Part shown: positions 25,021-34,444 of the stretch, piece by piece
Layout: every line of letters begins with the position of its first letter
How positions within the stretch are numbered: the stretch's first letter is position 1
NCBI RefSeq assembly: GCF_014229095.1
Contig: NZ_JAARZC010000001.1
Location: 186,001-250,000 of the forward strand
Direction of reading: 5' to 3'
Length of the DNA: 64,000 bases
Origin: Listeria cossartiae subsp. cayugensis
Lineage (GTDB): Bacteria > Bacillota > Bacilli > Lactobacillales > Listeriaceae
Notes under the pieces: model-generated
Database searches by the model: none
What the model was told of the DNA's origin: nothing
The model's input: the letters and a program-made list of their open reading frames with translations, nothing else
Program-made: the position numbers and the translations under genes

Positions 25021-27055
25021 ATTTATACATACTTTCAATAACTGGTTTTAACTTATCGATAACAAGTCCGCTACCACCACGACCTTTGACGTTTTCGATC
25101 ATTCCGACCATGAGGTAATTTGGATTGTCAGCATCGAAGGCGTAAACAAAGCCGTTTTCAAGGCCATCTTCGCCTTGCTTTTCTTTTAACTCGGCTGTGC
25201 CTGTTTTAGCTGCGATATTGTGACCCTGGATTTGTAGGGCATGTGCTGTGCCGGCTGGATTGGAAACTGTTTTGACTAGAGCCGCTTTGACCTGGTTGGC
25301 AGATGCGGCTTCGGTTGCTTGGCTAGACTCGCCAGCTTTTTCTTTTGTATCTAGTTTTGGATAAGGCATTTTTCCATCGTTGGCAATGGCAGAATAGGCG
25401 ATTGCTTGTTGGATTGGCGACATTAGAAGCTGACCTTGGCCATATGCTGTATCAGCTAATAAAATTTCGGAATTCAGTCCATCATTCGAAATTTGCGCGG
25501 GTTTCATCGTGAATGGCAGGTTGTATTCCTTATCAAAATCGAATTTCTCCAAGCCAGCAGTTAGTTTATCTTTGCCGATTTCGAGTCCTTCCTGTGCAAA
25601 ATAAATGTTATCCGAGTGCACGAGTGCGTCCGTCATATTTACTTTTGGAACATCATGGACACGAGTGACAAAATAATTACCCCAAGAAGCGTCTTTTTGC
25701 CATTTTAAGCCAGAAATTTCACGGACTTTATCAGGTTTTGTTACTCCTGTATCAAGCCCAATCGTTGCAGTAATCGTTTTAAAAGTAGAGCCTGGTGCGT
25801 AACGATTTGCGTATCTTGCTAAGAAAGGAAGGCGTTTATCATCATTGTATTTCGCGTAATCTTCGGAAGTAATCCCGAGCACCATTTGATTAGCGTCATA
25901 AGAAGGCGTGCTCACTAATGCCAGCAGTTCGCCATTGGTCGGATTAATCATTGTCACCGCGCCAGTTTCAGAGCCAAGACTATCAAAAGCTTTCTTCTGA
26001 ATCGAGGCATCGATCGTCAGTTTAATTTCTTCGCCGTCTTTTTTATCTATTTTTTGTAAAGTATCTTCTTGTTTCGTTTGATCGTTGATGATTTTGATTG
26101 CGCCACCGTTTTTGCCACGCAGTTGTTTATCGTAGTAGCGTTCTAAACCACTTTTACCAATCACATCACCGACACTTAGTTTAGGATTTTTCTCAATATC
26201 TTCGGCGCTAACTTCGCCAACATAACCAATTAAATGCGACGTTGCTTCATTTAATGGATACGTCCGCATTTCTTTTTGCGCGTAAGTAAGGCCAGTTGAT
26301 TCGGGCAAATTCTCTTTCTTTAAAGTAACTAAAGGAACAAAACTGTCCGCTTGAATCCATTTTTGCTCGAGTTGTTTGTTAATGTAATCTGCAGAAATAT
26401 CCAATTTTTTACTAATATCAGTAATGTTTTTCACTTTTTCATCGCCTTCACCTAGCTTCGAAGGAACAATACCAGCTTCGGCAAATTGACCAGTTGTTGC
26501 GAGCGGATTTCCGTTTCTATCAACGATTTGACCACGTTCTGCGTCATCTTCCGTGATGCGAACTTTATCCGTTTTCACCATTCCCGGGAATATAAGCGCT
26601 GGTTTCCAGTCAATTTTCCAGTCATCGTCTTGTTTAGAAATCGTTGTTTTATATTTTTGCGTAGCGAGTTTTCCAAGGCTAGTGCGCATTTCTAGTTCGT
26701 AAGTTAGATTGAATTTATTCGCTGAGTCATCATAGACAGACTTGAGGTTTTTGACTTTAATATCTTTTGCGCCAATGCCATCATAAACAGCTTGATATTT
26801 GGCTTCCATTTCTTTCGTTGTAAACTCGACTTTTTTCAGAGATTCTTTTGAAACACTATTTCCAAGCTTGTCGTACTTTTCTTTAGCGATATTTGATGTA
26901 AAAGTTTCTGCGGCTGCTAAAGCATTTTTTTCATCTTTGTGTTGATTTTGTATGAAAAAATAAATGGCAATACCTGCGAGGATGACAACAGCAGCAATAC
27001 TTCCAATAATAATTGCCTTCTTGTTAGTCCTCTTTTTCCCACCATAACTAGCCAT
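25019..27055 (-). CDS. pbpB3: Class B penicillin-binding protein, MecA/PBP3 type
   Basis: 678 residues. An N-terminal transmembrane helix (~14-35) is followed by an NTF2-like MecA_N domain (~40-155), a PBP dimerisation domain (~165-330) and a transpeptidase domain with SxxK at 423-426 (STFK), SDN at 481-483 and KTG at 617-619. It crosslinks peptidoglycan outside the membrane. MecA-type architecture goes with low beta-lactam affinity, and from memory the Listeria orthologue (lmo0441) contributes to cephalosporin resistance. All three active-site motifs are intact. It has its own extended -10 promoter and terminator. Confidence 0.93.
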   Translation of the reverse strand: MASYGGKKRTNKKAIIIGSIAAVVILAGIAIYFFIQNQHKDEKNALAAAETFTSNIAKEKYDKLGNSVSKESLKKVEFTTKEMEAKYQAVYDGIGAKDIKVKNLKSVYDDSANKFNLTYELEMRTSLGKLATQKYKTTISKQDDDWKIDWKPALIFPGMVKTDKVRITEDDAERGQIVDRNGNPLATTGQFAEAGIVPSKLGEGDEKVKNITDISKKLDISADYINKQLEQKWIQADSFVPLVTLKKENLPESTGLTYAQKEMRTYPLNEATSHLIGYVGEVSAEDIEKNPKLSVGDVIGKSGLERYYDKQLRGKNGGAIKIINDQTKQEDTLQKIDKKDGEEIKLTIDASIQKKAFDSLGSETGAVTMINPTNGELLALVSTPSYDANQMVLGITSEDYAKYNDDKRLPFLARYANRYAPGSTFKTITATIGLDTGVTKPDKVREISGLKWQKDASWGNYFVTRVHDVPKVNMTDALVHSDNIYFAQEGLEIGKDKLTAGLEKFDFDKEYNLPFTMKPAQISNDGLNSEILLADTAYGQGQLLMSPIQQAIAYSAIANDGKMPYPKLDTKEKAGESSQATEAASANQVKAALVKTVSNPAGTAHALQIQGHNIAAKTGTAELKEKQGEDGLENGFVYAFDADNPNYLMVGMIENVKGRGGSGLVIDKLKPVIESMYK

Positions 27056-27090
27056 AATACACCCCTTAATTTCATGTTTTATTCAATTAA

Positions 27091-27099
27091 TTATACCAA
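27091..27099 (-). promoter_or_regulatory. Extended -10 of the PBP gene
   Basis: Minus strand TGGTATAAT matches TGnTATAAT, about 35 bp before the ATG. The -35 (TCAACT, 17 bp away) is weak. Confidence 0.5.
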
Positions 27100-27226
27100 A
27101 CACTTCCGAAAAAGTTGAAAAAATTAAAGAAAACTTTAGCTTTGCCCGACATAATTTTTTCTAATTCATGTCATAATTTGTTCTTATTTGCTTGGTAAAG
27201 TAGTGATAACGAAAGGATGATGTTGG

Positions 27227-27538
27227 ATGGAAGAGATGGAACAGCCAGAAAAGAAACTCATTATTCGTGGGAAAGGTATCCACAATAAATGGAAGTGGAG
27301 CACGATTATTGTTAGTATTCTTTCTGTCATTATTATTAGCGTTTTAAGTTATCAACTGTATTCAGTTAGTCAAAATATCCCGGAAAATAATACGGGAACG
27401 ATGCAAGGCCCTGGTGGAAGTGGAGGACCGAGTGGAACACCGCCGTCCGGTCAACCAGGTCAAGCGCCAGAAAGCTCAGATGATAGTTCTGATTCTGGAA
27501 CAAGCGACAGTAGTACAAGTAGCGACGGGACCCTTTAA
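27227..27538 (+). CDS. Membrane-anchored protein with Gly/Pro/Ser-rich exterior tail (103 aa)
   Basis: A cytosolic N-terminus of about 25 residues, one transmembrane helix (TIIVSILSVIIISVLSYQLY, ~26-46), then a low-complexity tail of Gly, Pro, Ser and Asp (PGGSGGPSGTPPSGQPGQAP). The ATG at 27227 has GAAAGGATGA upstream. No enzymatic domain; probably an envelope protein. It lies between the PBP and LCP genes with its own terminator. Confidence 0.7.
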   Translation: MEEMEQPEKKLIIRGKGIHNKWKWSTIIVSILSVIIISVLSYQLYSVSQNIPENNTGTMQGPGGSGGPSGTPPSGQPGQAPESSDDSSDSGTSDSSTSSDGTL

Positions 27539-27545
27539 TAGCTAT

Positions 27546-27582
27546 AAAAGCCCTCTAAAACCTAGATTTTTAGAGGGCTTTT
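27546..27582 (+). terminator. Terminator after the small envelope gene
   Basis: AAAAGCCCTCTAAAA pairs with TTTTAGAGGGCTTTT across a 7-nt loop. Confidence 0.85.
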
Positions 27583-27676
27583 CCCAATCTTTAAAAAATC
27601 TTATGGAATTATCGCTCTCTTTTTTTGTCATTTTATTGTAATATGGAGGTAAGTTACAATAAATGAGGTGTGTAAA

Positions 27677-28606
27677 ATGGCAAGACATGCACGAAAAAGA
27701 AAAGCGCGTAAAGGGAGAATTTTTGTTACTATTCTTGTGGCCCTATTAATTTTAGTTGGTGTAGTTGCAGTTATCGGTTATTTCCAATATCAATCTAGCT
27801 TAAAAGAAGCGCAAACAGAAAGTAAATTAAAAGATTACGAATTTAATGGTGTCAAAGCAGTTGGCGATGAGATTAATGTGTTGCTTATCGGTAGTGATTC
27901 ACGCGGAGAAGATCAAGGTCGTTCAGACAGCTTAATGATTGCTCATTATAATACGAAAACCAATACGCCAAAACTCGTGTCCATCATGCGTGATACATAT
28001 GTGGACATCCCGGGACATGGCAAAAACAAAATCAATGCAGCATATTCCTACGGCGGGCCAGAACTTGTACGCCAAACGATTAAAGAAAACTTTGGTGTAG
28101 ACGTGCAATATTACGTAGTAGCCAATTTCGAAGGCTTCCCTAAAATCGTTGATACGCTAGCACCAGAAGGAATCAAAATTAACGCAGAGAAAGATATGTC
28201 AAAAAATATCGATGCAAATATTAAAAAAGGTGAGCAAGTAATGGATGGTAAAACACTTTTACAATATGCTCGCTTCCGTAAAGACGCAGAAGGGGACTTC
28301 GGTCGAATTCGCCGTCAACAACAAGTGTTAGAAGCCTTGAAAGAACAAGCGATTGACGTTGGCGATGTAGCAAAAATTCCAGATGTCATCGGAAAACTAC
28401 AAGGTTATTCTTCCACTAATATCCCGACAGGCACACTGATGTCCATTGGCGCAGATTTCCTACTAGGGAAAACAGAAACAATGGAAAAATTCGCCATCCC
28501 AGTTGAAGGAAAATGGCACAATGAAAGAATCGACGGCGCAGGAGCAGTGCTTCGTTTAGACGATGTAGCCGCAAATGCGAAAGCTTTACAAGACTTTTTG
28601 AAATAA
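27677..28606 (+). CDS. LytR-CpsA-Psr (LCP) family protein
   Basis: 309 residues from ATG 27677, with TGAGGTG upstream; the GTG at 27668 overlaps that site. A basic N-terminus and one transmembrane helix (~17-40) anchor the extracellular LCP domain: INVLLIGSDSRGEDQGRSDS with the conserved Asp/Arg residues, VSIMRDTYVDIPGHG, KINAAYSYGGPELV, and later QYARFRKDAEGDFGRIRRQQ. LCP proteins transfer teichoic acid or other glycopolymers from the lipid carrier to peptidoglycan. From memory it corresponds to lmo0443, just before the stress-survival-islet site. Confidence 0.92.
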   Translation: MARHARKRKARKGRIFVTILVALLILVGVVAVIGYFQYQSSLKEAQTESKLKDYEFNGVKAVGDEINVLLIGSDSRGEDQGRSDSLMIAHYNTKTNTPKLVSIMRDTYVDIPGHGKNKINAAYSYGGPELVRQTIKENFGVDVQYYVVANFEGFPKIVDTLAPEGIKINAEKDMSKNIDANIKKGEQVMDGKTLLQYARFRKDAEGDFGRIRRQQQVLEALKEQAIDVGDVAKIPDVIGKLQGYSSTNIPTGTLMSIGADFLLGKTETMEKFAIPVEGKWHNERIDGAGAVLRLDDVAANAKALQDFLK

Positions 28607-28610
28607 CAAA

Positions 28611-28650
28611 ACACACGGAAGTCCTCGTTACTGGATTTCCGTGTTTTTAT
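28611..28650 (+). terminator. Terminator after the LCP gene
   Basis: ACACGGAA (28613-28620) and TTCCGTGT (28637-28644), extended inward by TCC/GGA, then Ts. Confidence 0.8.
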
Positions 28651-28817
28651 TGTCATTGTTAAGCCAGTTATCAAATCAATATGTACTAATATAGAAAATA
28701 TTGCTAATTTCAGACAGAATATTGTCACAAAATATTGACAAATCTTGTTTTAAATTTCTTTTTTCGCTTCACATAGCTTATAATAAATACATATTTTAAA
28801 AAGGGGTGAGACGCTTC

Positions 28818-29543
28818 ATGAAGGACAAAACAAAGAAAAGAAAATGGAACTGGGCGCAGATTCTTGCAATTTTTGTATTAGTAACGCTCGTAGTTTCGAT
28901 GGTTTATGCAACGGTTAATTTAATTACAGCGCCATCTGGCAATGTTCCAGAAGGACAACAAACAAAGGGCGACTACTCACTGATGCTTATGCAATGTGTA
29001 CTTGGTGTGGTAGTGCTATTTTTACCATCGATCATTAGTAAAAAAATGAAATTCGTCATTCCGAACGCGATGTATATTGTTTTTATCGTTTTCTTATATT
29101 GTGCGATTTATCTTGGCGAAGTACGTAGTTTCTATTATTTAATTCCTAACTGGGATACGATTTTACATACGTTTAGTGGCGCGATGCTTGGGGGGCTTGG
29201 CTTCTCGATTGTAAGCTTACTGAATAATGATGAACGGGTTACACTTTCGATGAGCCCGGTTTTCGTAGCGTTATTTGCTTGTAGTTTTGCCGTATTCTTA
29301 GGCGTTTTCTGGGAGTTCTATGAATTTGCAGCCGATAGCTTTGGAATGAATATGCAAAAAACAATGCTGGAAGATGGCACAATGCTTCAAGGCCACGCGG
29401 CGGTTGCTGACACAATGGGCGATCTGTTCGTTGATTTCCTCGGCGCATTCGTCATCTCCATCGTTGGTTACTTCTCCATTCGTAAAAATAAAAAATGGAT
29501 GAAAAACTTCGAATTTAAAAAAATAGACGAAGAAGCAAAATAA
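28818..29543 (+). CDS. Multi-pass membrane protein (DUF2238/YjdF-like)
   Basis: 241 residues from ATG 28818 (AAGGGGTGAG upstream; the GTG at 28806 overlaps that site). About six hydrophobic helices. Loop motifs IPNWDTILHTFSGAMLGGLGF, FLGVFWEFYEFAADSFGM and ADTMGDLFVDFLGA resemble the DUF2238 family, with buried Asp, His and Glu residues in the helices. Function unknown. It lies alone between two terminators, 211 bp after the LCP gene. Confidence 0.75.
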   Translation: MKDKTKKRKWNWAQILAIFVLVTLVVSMVYATVNLITAPSGNVPEGQQTKGDYSLMLMQCVLGVVVLFLPSIISKKMKFVIPNAMYIVFIVFLYCAIYLGEVRSFYYLIPNWDTILHTFSGAMLGGLGFSIVSLLNNDERVTLSMSPVFVALFACSFAVFLGVFWEFYEFAADSFGMNMQKTMLEDGTMLQGHAAVADTMGDLFVDFLGAFVISIVGYFSIRKNKKWMKNFEFKKIDEEAK

Positions 29544-29547
29544 AAAA

Positions 29548-29590
29548 GACTGCCAACAAAGTGAGAAATCATTTTGCTGGCAGTTTTTTT
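29548..29590 (+). terminator. Bidirectional terminator
   Basis: ACTGCCA and TGGCAGT arms with additional internal pairing and T-runs, between convergent genes. Confidence 0.7.
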
Positions 29591-30254
29591 AAATAATTTT
29601 TCTTTCTCTATCAATAAACATCATTAAAAAGGCGATAAATTGTAAAAATGCACAAATGAGAATGGCGTATTGAGCGAATAACTGAATAAAGAAATTACCA
29701 ACAACTGCACCAATAATAAAACTAAGAATAACAGAAAAATACAAGAAGCTATTATGCAGGTATTGTTTTTCTTTGTACTCAAAATAATCACATAAATTTT
29801 GCGTAGCACTCCGTAAATTCCCGATACACATCGTCGTCGCAATCCCTCTACCATGCATTTTTCGGAAACTTTCCACTTGAATCCCACAGACAAAAGAGAT
29901 TAGCGAATTGGCAATAAGATTTTTATCAAGCGGAATAAATGCAACCCCAATCAAAATCACCACTTCTATCAAAACAGAAAGCTGTCGCCAGTGAAGTCGC
30001 CGAATAGCGCGCCGGTGAATCAGTTCAGACAGCGCAATCCCGACCGTAAAAGAAACAACCGGCCAAAAATATTGCACAGCCGTGGCCCAGTTTCCTTCCG
30101 AAATATTAATTCCAAATAAAAGTATATTCCCAGTCTGCGCATTAGCGAATACTTGTCCTCTTTCAATATAAGAATATGCATCCATAAATCCACCAGCTAT
30201 AGCAAGTAAAAGCCCCAAACCGATTGATTCTGAAATTTGTCTAGATCTTGCCAT
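29589..30254 (-). CDS. YoaK-like DUF1275 membrane protein
   Basis: 221 residues with about six membrane helices. The N-terminal signature GLGLLLAIAGGFMDAYSYIE followed by VFANAQTGNILLFGI is diagnostic of the DUF1275/YoaK family (GGxxDAxxY and AxTGN). Transport function is unproven. It follows the gene at 30275 by 20 bp and is probably cotranscribed with it. AAAAAGGATG precedes the ATG. Confidence 0.9.
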   Translation of the reverse strand: MARSRQISESIGLGLLLAIAGGFMDAYSYIERGQVFANAQTGNILLFGINISEGNWATAVQYFWPVVSFTVGIALSELIHRRAIRRLHWRQLSVLIEVVILIGVAFIPLDKNLIANSLISFVCGIQVESFRKMHGRGIATTMCIGNLRSATQNLCDYFEYKEKQYLHNSFLYFSVILSFIIGAVVGNFFIQLFAQYAILICAFLQFIAFLMMFIDRERKII

Positions 30255-30274
30255 GATTTTTCATCCTTTTTTTC

Positions 30275-31021
30275 TTATTTATTAAGCATCTGTTCGTGCA
30301 ATGTACTAATTAATGTATTGATCTGCTCGATATTCTGTAACATTTTTTTCTCGAAATGATGGATAGGAAGAAAGACGCCTAATTCATCTGTGTTTTCAGT
30401 GGTTTCTTGCCCGTAAAAAATTCTGCTCGATGGAATAATTTCTTGTATTTGTAAAAAAGTTTTCCAAATAACCGCATAAGCTTGCGATTCAGTCAATCCT
30501 AATTTTAAAGTATTAGGAAGGGAGTAGAGTACGAGAATGCCTCTTTTTTTATTAATTTTTTTAGTGGATACCGTAAAATCTGACTCATAGGAATGCACTG
30601 TGTCCTCGTCATCAACTAGATAAATCGCGGTTTCGGAGTTAGCAAGATCAGTCTGAAATATTTCTTGAAACTTTTCTTGTTCCCGATGCGGAATTTCTGC
30701 AATAAAATGACCTTGTGCGTCGGTTAAGAAGAAGGGGTTCGTCGCTGTTAATTTTTTTGGAATGAGAAAAGCTTGCCGAAGAAGCTCAAATAAAGTTCTG
30801 CCGCATACACCTAACAATAACGCACTGACATCACTTTGCTGATAGGAGGATAAAATGATTTTAGCGAAAAGTGTGTCGTCTTTCTCGAAACCACGCGTTT
30901 CTTGATAGTTCTCTAAATTATCCAGAAATACATCTTTGAACCGCCTGCAAGCTGTTGGATTAGCTAAAATCTGCTCGAAAAGGGTAGCTACATTTTGCTC
31001 TTTTGGAAAAATCGTCGTCAT
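30275..31021 (-). CDS. Hypothetical soluble protein (248 aa)
   Basis: ATG at 31021 is preceded by AAAGGAGA; the frame extends to an ATG at 31045 without a ribosome site. Alpha/beta, no membrane helix. The N-terminal 80 residues (VATLFEQILANPTACRRFKD; NYQETRGFEKDDTLFAKIIL) could form a TetR-like helical bundle but no clear HTH is visible. First gene of a pair with the YoaK-like protein, so it may regulate or assist it. Family not recognised. Confidence 0.65.
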   Translation of the reverse strand: MTTIFPKEQNVATLFEQILANPTACRRFKDVFLDNLENYQETRGFEKDDTLFAKIILSSYQQSDVSALLLGVCGRTLFELLRQAFLIPKKLTATNPFFLTDAQGHFIAEIPHREQEKFQEIFQTDLANSETAIYLVDDEDTVHSYESDFTVSTKKINKKRGILVLYSLPNTLKLGLTESQAYAVIWKTFLQIQEIIPSSRIFYGQETTENTDELGVFLPIHHFEKKMLQNIEQINTLISTLHEQMLNK

Positions 31022-31095
31022 TTTCAGGTCTCCTTTATTTTTCATGTTAATATTATCTCATATTTATCGATAAAAGATAAAAATATTACATAATA

Positions 31096-31129
31096 AAAAG
31101 CGCCCATCGATATTTTCGCGGGCGCTTTT
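31096..31129 (-). terminator. Terminator of the MoxR-DUF58-transglutaminase operon
   Basis: AAAAGCGCCC and GGGCGCTTTT arms; on the minus strand the stem is followed by TTATTATG after a T-run. Confidence 0.8.
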
Positions 31130-31135
31130 CTCTGT

Positions 31136-33295
31136 TTACTTATTTAATTTAGCAATAATTTGCTGAACAAGCTCCATCTCATCCGAACTCAGCTCTTTTT
31201 CATCCAAACCATTACTATAAACCTGAGCTTCATAAATTTTAGTCAATCGCGAGAAATCAGCAGTTTTTAAATCCATATCAACTCTCACTGCAAAATGACG
31301 TAACGTTTCACTTGATTCGCGTACATAACCATAAGAAGCAAGTGACTTCAATAGTTTATGATACGTTTTGCCAAATGCGGGTTTGTTTTTCAGGGAACGA
31401 AGCAATAAATAACTACGAATTCTGCGTCTGAATAATACGGCCAACACAAGTAATGCTGTAACTAATCCAGCGGAAATCCACCAAAACCAAGCAGGAATTT
31501 CGAAATTAGAGGCCGCTGTTTCTGTTTTAGGTTCTTCTTTTTTCGTTGCTTCACCAGTGGAACTGCTGCCGTTATCTTGTTCTGGTGTTTTTTCTGGGTT
31601 GTTTGGTGTTTCTGGCGTGCTCGTGCTATCGTTCGGTGTTTCTGGTTTATTAGCGGTTTCGGTTGTTGGTTCTTGGAAGTCTTCTGGGTTGGAGAACGTT
31701 GCTGTTGGCTCAAATGGAACCCAACCAGTACCTGGGAAAAATACTTCCGGCCAAGAATGCGCATTATTATTTGTTATCGTGTACGTGGATTTCGCATCAT
31801 TTTCTTTTTTCTCGCCCTCGCCGGGTGTGTAACCCTTGGCCCATCTTGCTGGAATCCCAAGCGAACGAAGCATGACTACCATTGAAGTAGAAAAATTATC
31901 ACAATAACCAATCCGCGTTTCAAATAAAAATTGGTCGACATAATCGGCTCCCCTAGGCGTTTCTTTCGCATCATCTGTGCTATAAGTAAACGTGCCCGAA
32001 GAGCTTAGATAGCTTTCGATAGCCTTTGTTTTATCATAAATGGAATCAGCGTCTTTGGTTACTTTATTAGCCAGTTTTGCAACCCGATCCGGTAACTCAC
32101 TTGGCGTTTGTGTATATTTTGAAACAAAGGCACTAGATAATGTACTAAAATCAGCGCTCTGCATCTTTTCAATATTGTAAACAGGTGTTTTTAATTGGAC
32201 CGTGTAATTTTTAATGGTATCCACAGGTCCAACTCTTTCTATCGTTAAATTGGCACTAAACGAATCGACAGCGCCATTCACCGTTTGTGTGCCATAGGGG
32301 TAAGGCATGTAGTCGCTAGAAGAAGCAAAACTAATTTCAGCCGTGTTTGTAGGACCAGTTGTTTGTTCTGTAAGTTGAATCGGGAACGTATCACCAGAAG
32401 AAAAAGATACCACATCGCCTGTGTTTGCATTTGCCCAGCCGGTACCGGTGTAGTTAGTTTTCGACTCTACACGCCAATAGTGGCCTTTATCCGTACGTGC
32501 GGTAAATACAGTGCCGTTATCCTTTTTGAGTGCACCACCAAGCGTTGTGTCGTCTTCACTATAGCCAACCGTGCGCGAAGTATTAATCCCAAGCGCATTT
32601 TTAATCGTCGGTACAGGATCTGGGAAAATGGGCGCCTTTTTCGGAAGCATTAACGAACTAAAAACAAATACCGCCAGTAACATAATCACAAAAACATGAT
32701 ATAAAATCCCATTTCTTTTCAAGGAATCCACACTTATTCGATTAGGAGCTGCAATTCGGCTAGCCAGCGCAAGATGGAGTAGTAAAAACCCTTCCAATAC
32801 AGTCCGAACAATCGCCCAATTACTATTATAATCTGTAAAAGTATTAATGACTGCTAAATAGGCAACCGTTAAAACTAATACACTCATAATCCGTTGTTTG
32901 CGTAAAATACTATACGTAGTAATATAACTCAAAAGCCATAACGCAATTAAAAAGACAATTAAAATAAAGTCCATAGAAATATCAGACGAACGAAACTGCA
33001 CCATATCTTTAAAACCATTAAAGGTAATTTGGAAAAACGAGCTAAACCAATTCGCGGACAAAATACCATCTTTAGCGTAATAAATTCCGGAAACGATGAA
33101 AATCATGACGACATGGAGAGGAATAGTCCAGTAATATTTTAAACGGAGGAAAAAACTGCCGAGTGAAAGGCTTATAAATAAAATAATCCAATTGGCTGTT
33201 GAGAGCTCTGTTAGCTCGGCAAAAGGATAAATCCACTCGGAAATAAGTAAAACCGATAAAATAAACAGCATTATGAGCGATAAGTATCTTTTCAT
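31136..33295 (-). CDS. TgpA-like transmembrane transglutaminase-domain protein
   Basis: 719 residues. About six N-terminal transmembrane helices (residues 1-220), an extracellular region with a transglutaminase core holding Cys465 (GYCDNFS), His513 (NAHSWPEVFF) and Glu529 (GWVPFEPT, where many relatives have Asp), a Thr/Pro/Glu-rich linker (~545-595), a final membrane helix (~600-622) and a cytosolic DUF4129-like tail. The triad is intact, so proteolytic or transamidating activity on the cell surface is plausible. Its ATG overlaps the DUF58 stop by 4 bp, giving translational coupling. Confidence 0.88.
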   Translation of the reverse strand: MKRYLSLIMLFILSVLLISEWIYPFAELTELSTANWIILFISLSLGSFFLRLKYYWTIPLHVVMIFIVSGIYYAKDGILSANWFSSFFQITFNGFKDMVQFRSSDISMDFILIVFLIALWLLSYITTYSILRKQRIMSVLVLTVAYLAVINTFTDYNSNWAIVRTVLEGFLLLHLALASRIAAPNRISVDSLKRNGILYHVFVIMLLAVFVFSSLMLPKKAPIFPDPVPTIKNALGINTSRTVGYSEDDTTLGGALKKDNGTVFTARTDKGHYWRVESKTNYTGTGWANANTGDVVSFSSGDTFPIQLTEQTTGPTNTAEISFASSSDYMPYPYGTQTVNGAVDSFSANLTIERVGPVDTIKNYTVQLKTPVYNIEKMQSADFSTLSSAFVSKYTQTPSELPDRVAKLANKVTKDADSIYDKTKAIESYLSSSGTFTYSTDDAKETPRGADYVDQFLFETRIGYCDNFSTSMVVMLRSLGIPARWAKGYTPGEGEKKENDAKSTYTITNNNAHSWPEVFFPGTGWVPFEPTATFSNPEDFQEPTTETANKPETPNDSTSTPETPNNPEKTPEQDNGSSSTGEATKKEEPKTETAASNFEIPAWFWWISAGLVTALLVLAVLFRRRIRSYLLLRSLKNKPAFGKTYHKLLKSLASYGYVRESSETLRHFAVRVDMDLKTADFSRLTKIYEAQVYSNGLDEKELSSDEMELVQQIIAKLNK

Positions 33296-34440
33296 TTAGT
33301 TTCACGCTCCCGTCTGCTTAGAAGACTCGCTGGCTCAAGGAAAATCGCCGGAGCATCCATCGCTTTGGAATGCTCTGATTGAAATGTAATAATTTGAAGC
33401 TGCTTATTATCCGTTAAACGGGTCACTTTTTGCATTAACATCGTATCCATACACGGTGTAAATAAAAGGATTTTCTCACCAGAATGCAAATTATTATTAA
33501 GCGATTCTTGTAGAATTAAACTATCTGCTGATGCAATTTCAGCAAAAGCGGTTGAGATTTCTTGAAGTCTATTCGCACCTTTCGCTGGAGCAAATGTACT
33601 CGTTTGATCGCCAAGCAAGGTAACACGAATTTCTCCATTATCCTCGGAGATTTTACGGATGAATGAGTAGGCGGCCCGAAGTGATAATTCAAAATTAGGA
33701 TGACTCGCGCCGTAAAAAATGACAGATAACCGTGATGTTGCACTATTTTCAAATTCCCGGGTCATCAACTGGTCGCTTTTAGCAGAAGATTTCCAGTCAA
33801 TCAGGGAAATTCGGTCGCCAGAAGAAAATTCGCGCAAACTGTGCAGATTGCTGTTTTTCTTGAGCGTCCAATAAGCTGCATTGCGTTCGTTTTCCGGAGA
33901 AACTTCACTGATTTTTTCTAATACATCAGGAAAATAGGTGGGATAAATAGTGAGCGTTTTTTCGGTCGACAATTGGCGCGAACGTTCCAGTAAACCGAAT
34001 GCATCACTCGTTTCCACATCTAGTGGCGGGAATGAATGAATCCCACGAACACCGGCAAATCCAGCAAGCGTCACGGTGAAATTCTTTTTGAAAAGCGGAT
34101 AGACCACTTGTTGGCGTGCGCTCACTTTACCGAAACTAGCCGGGATTTTTTGTTGGAATAGCAAATAACCCACTGGATAACGCGATTTTCGAGAGAACGA
34201 TACTTGCATATCGACTAAATCACCATCATGGTAGGTCGTTTTAATAAAATTTCGATTTACGTTCCACGCTTTGAGCGGATAAATCGAGGACAAAAATAAT
34301 AGTAACAAGATAAAACTAAAGAAATAAGTTAAAAACCAGCTAGCTGTATCACCTTGAAATAGCGTATAAGCCCAAAGTCCAGCGTAAATAATTAGCATAA
34401 TAATCCACCGAGATGCTAACAGGAGGCGTTTTTTCAACAT
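33292..34440 (-). CDS. DUF58 family protein
   Basis: 382 residues. Two N-terminal hydrophobic helices (~12-58) then a beta region and the DUF58 core, LREFSSGDRISLIDWKSSAK (conserved YxxGDDxRxIDWxxxA-type motif), followed by a vWA-like fold. DUF58 proteins are partners of MoxR ATPases. It sits 4 bp after the MoxR gene and overlaps the transglutaminase gene, so the three form one coupled operon. Probably a chaperone or assembly system for surface proteins (inferred). Confidence 0.88.
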   Translation of the reverse strand: MLKKRLLLASRWIIMLIIYAGLWAYTLFQGDTASWFLTYFFSFILLLLFLSSIYPLKAWNVNRNFIKTTYHDGDLVDMQVSFSRKSRYPVGYLLFQQKIPASFGKVSARQQVVYPLFKKNFTVTLAGFAGVRGIHSFPPLDVETSDAFGLLERSRQLSTEKTLTIYPTYFPDVLEKISEVSPENERNAAYWTLKKNSNLHSLREFSSGDRISLIDWKSSAKSDQLMTREFENSATSRLSVIFYGASHPNFELSLRAAYSFIRKISEDNGEIRVTLLGDQTSTFAPAKGANRLQEISTAFAEIASADSLILQESLNNNLHSGEKILLFTPCMDTMLMQKVTRLTDNKQLQIITFQSEHSKAMDAPAIFLEPASLLSRRERETK

Positions 34441-34444
34441 TGAG

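Noticed and set aside
32285-32653. 122-codon plus-strand frame inside the transglutaminase gene
   Set aside because: Antisense of a well-supported membrane enzyme; Cys/Arg-rich shadow composition.
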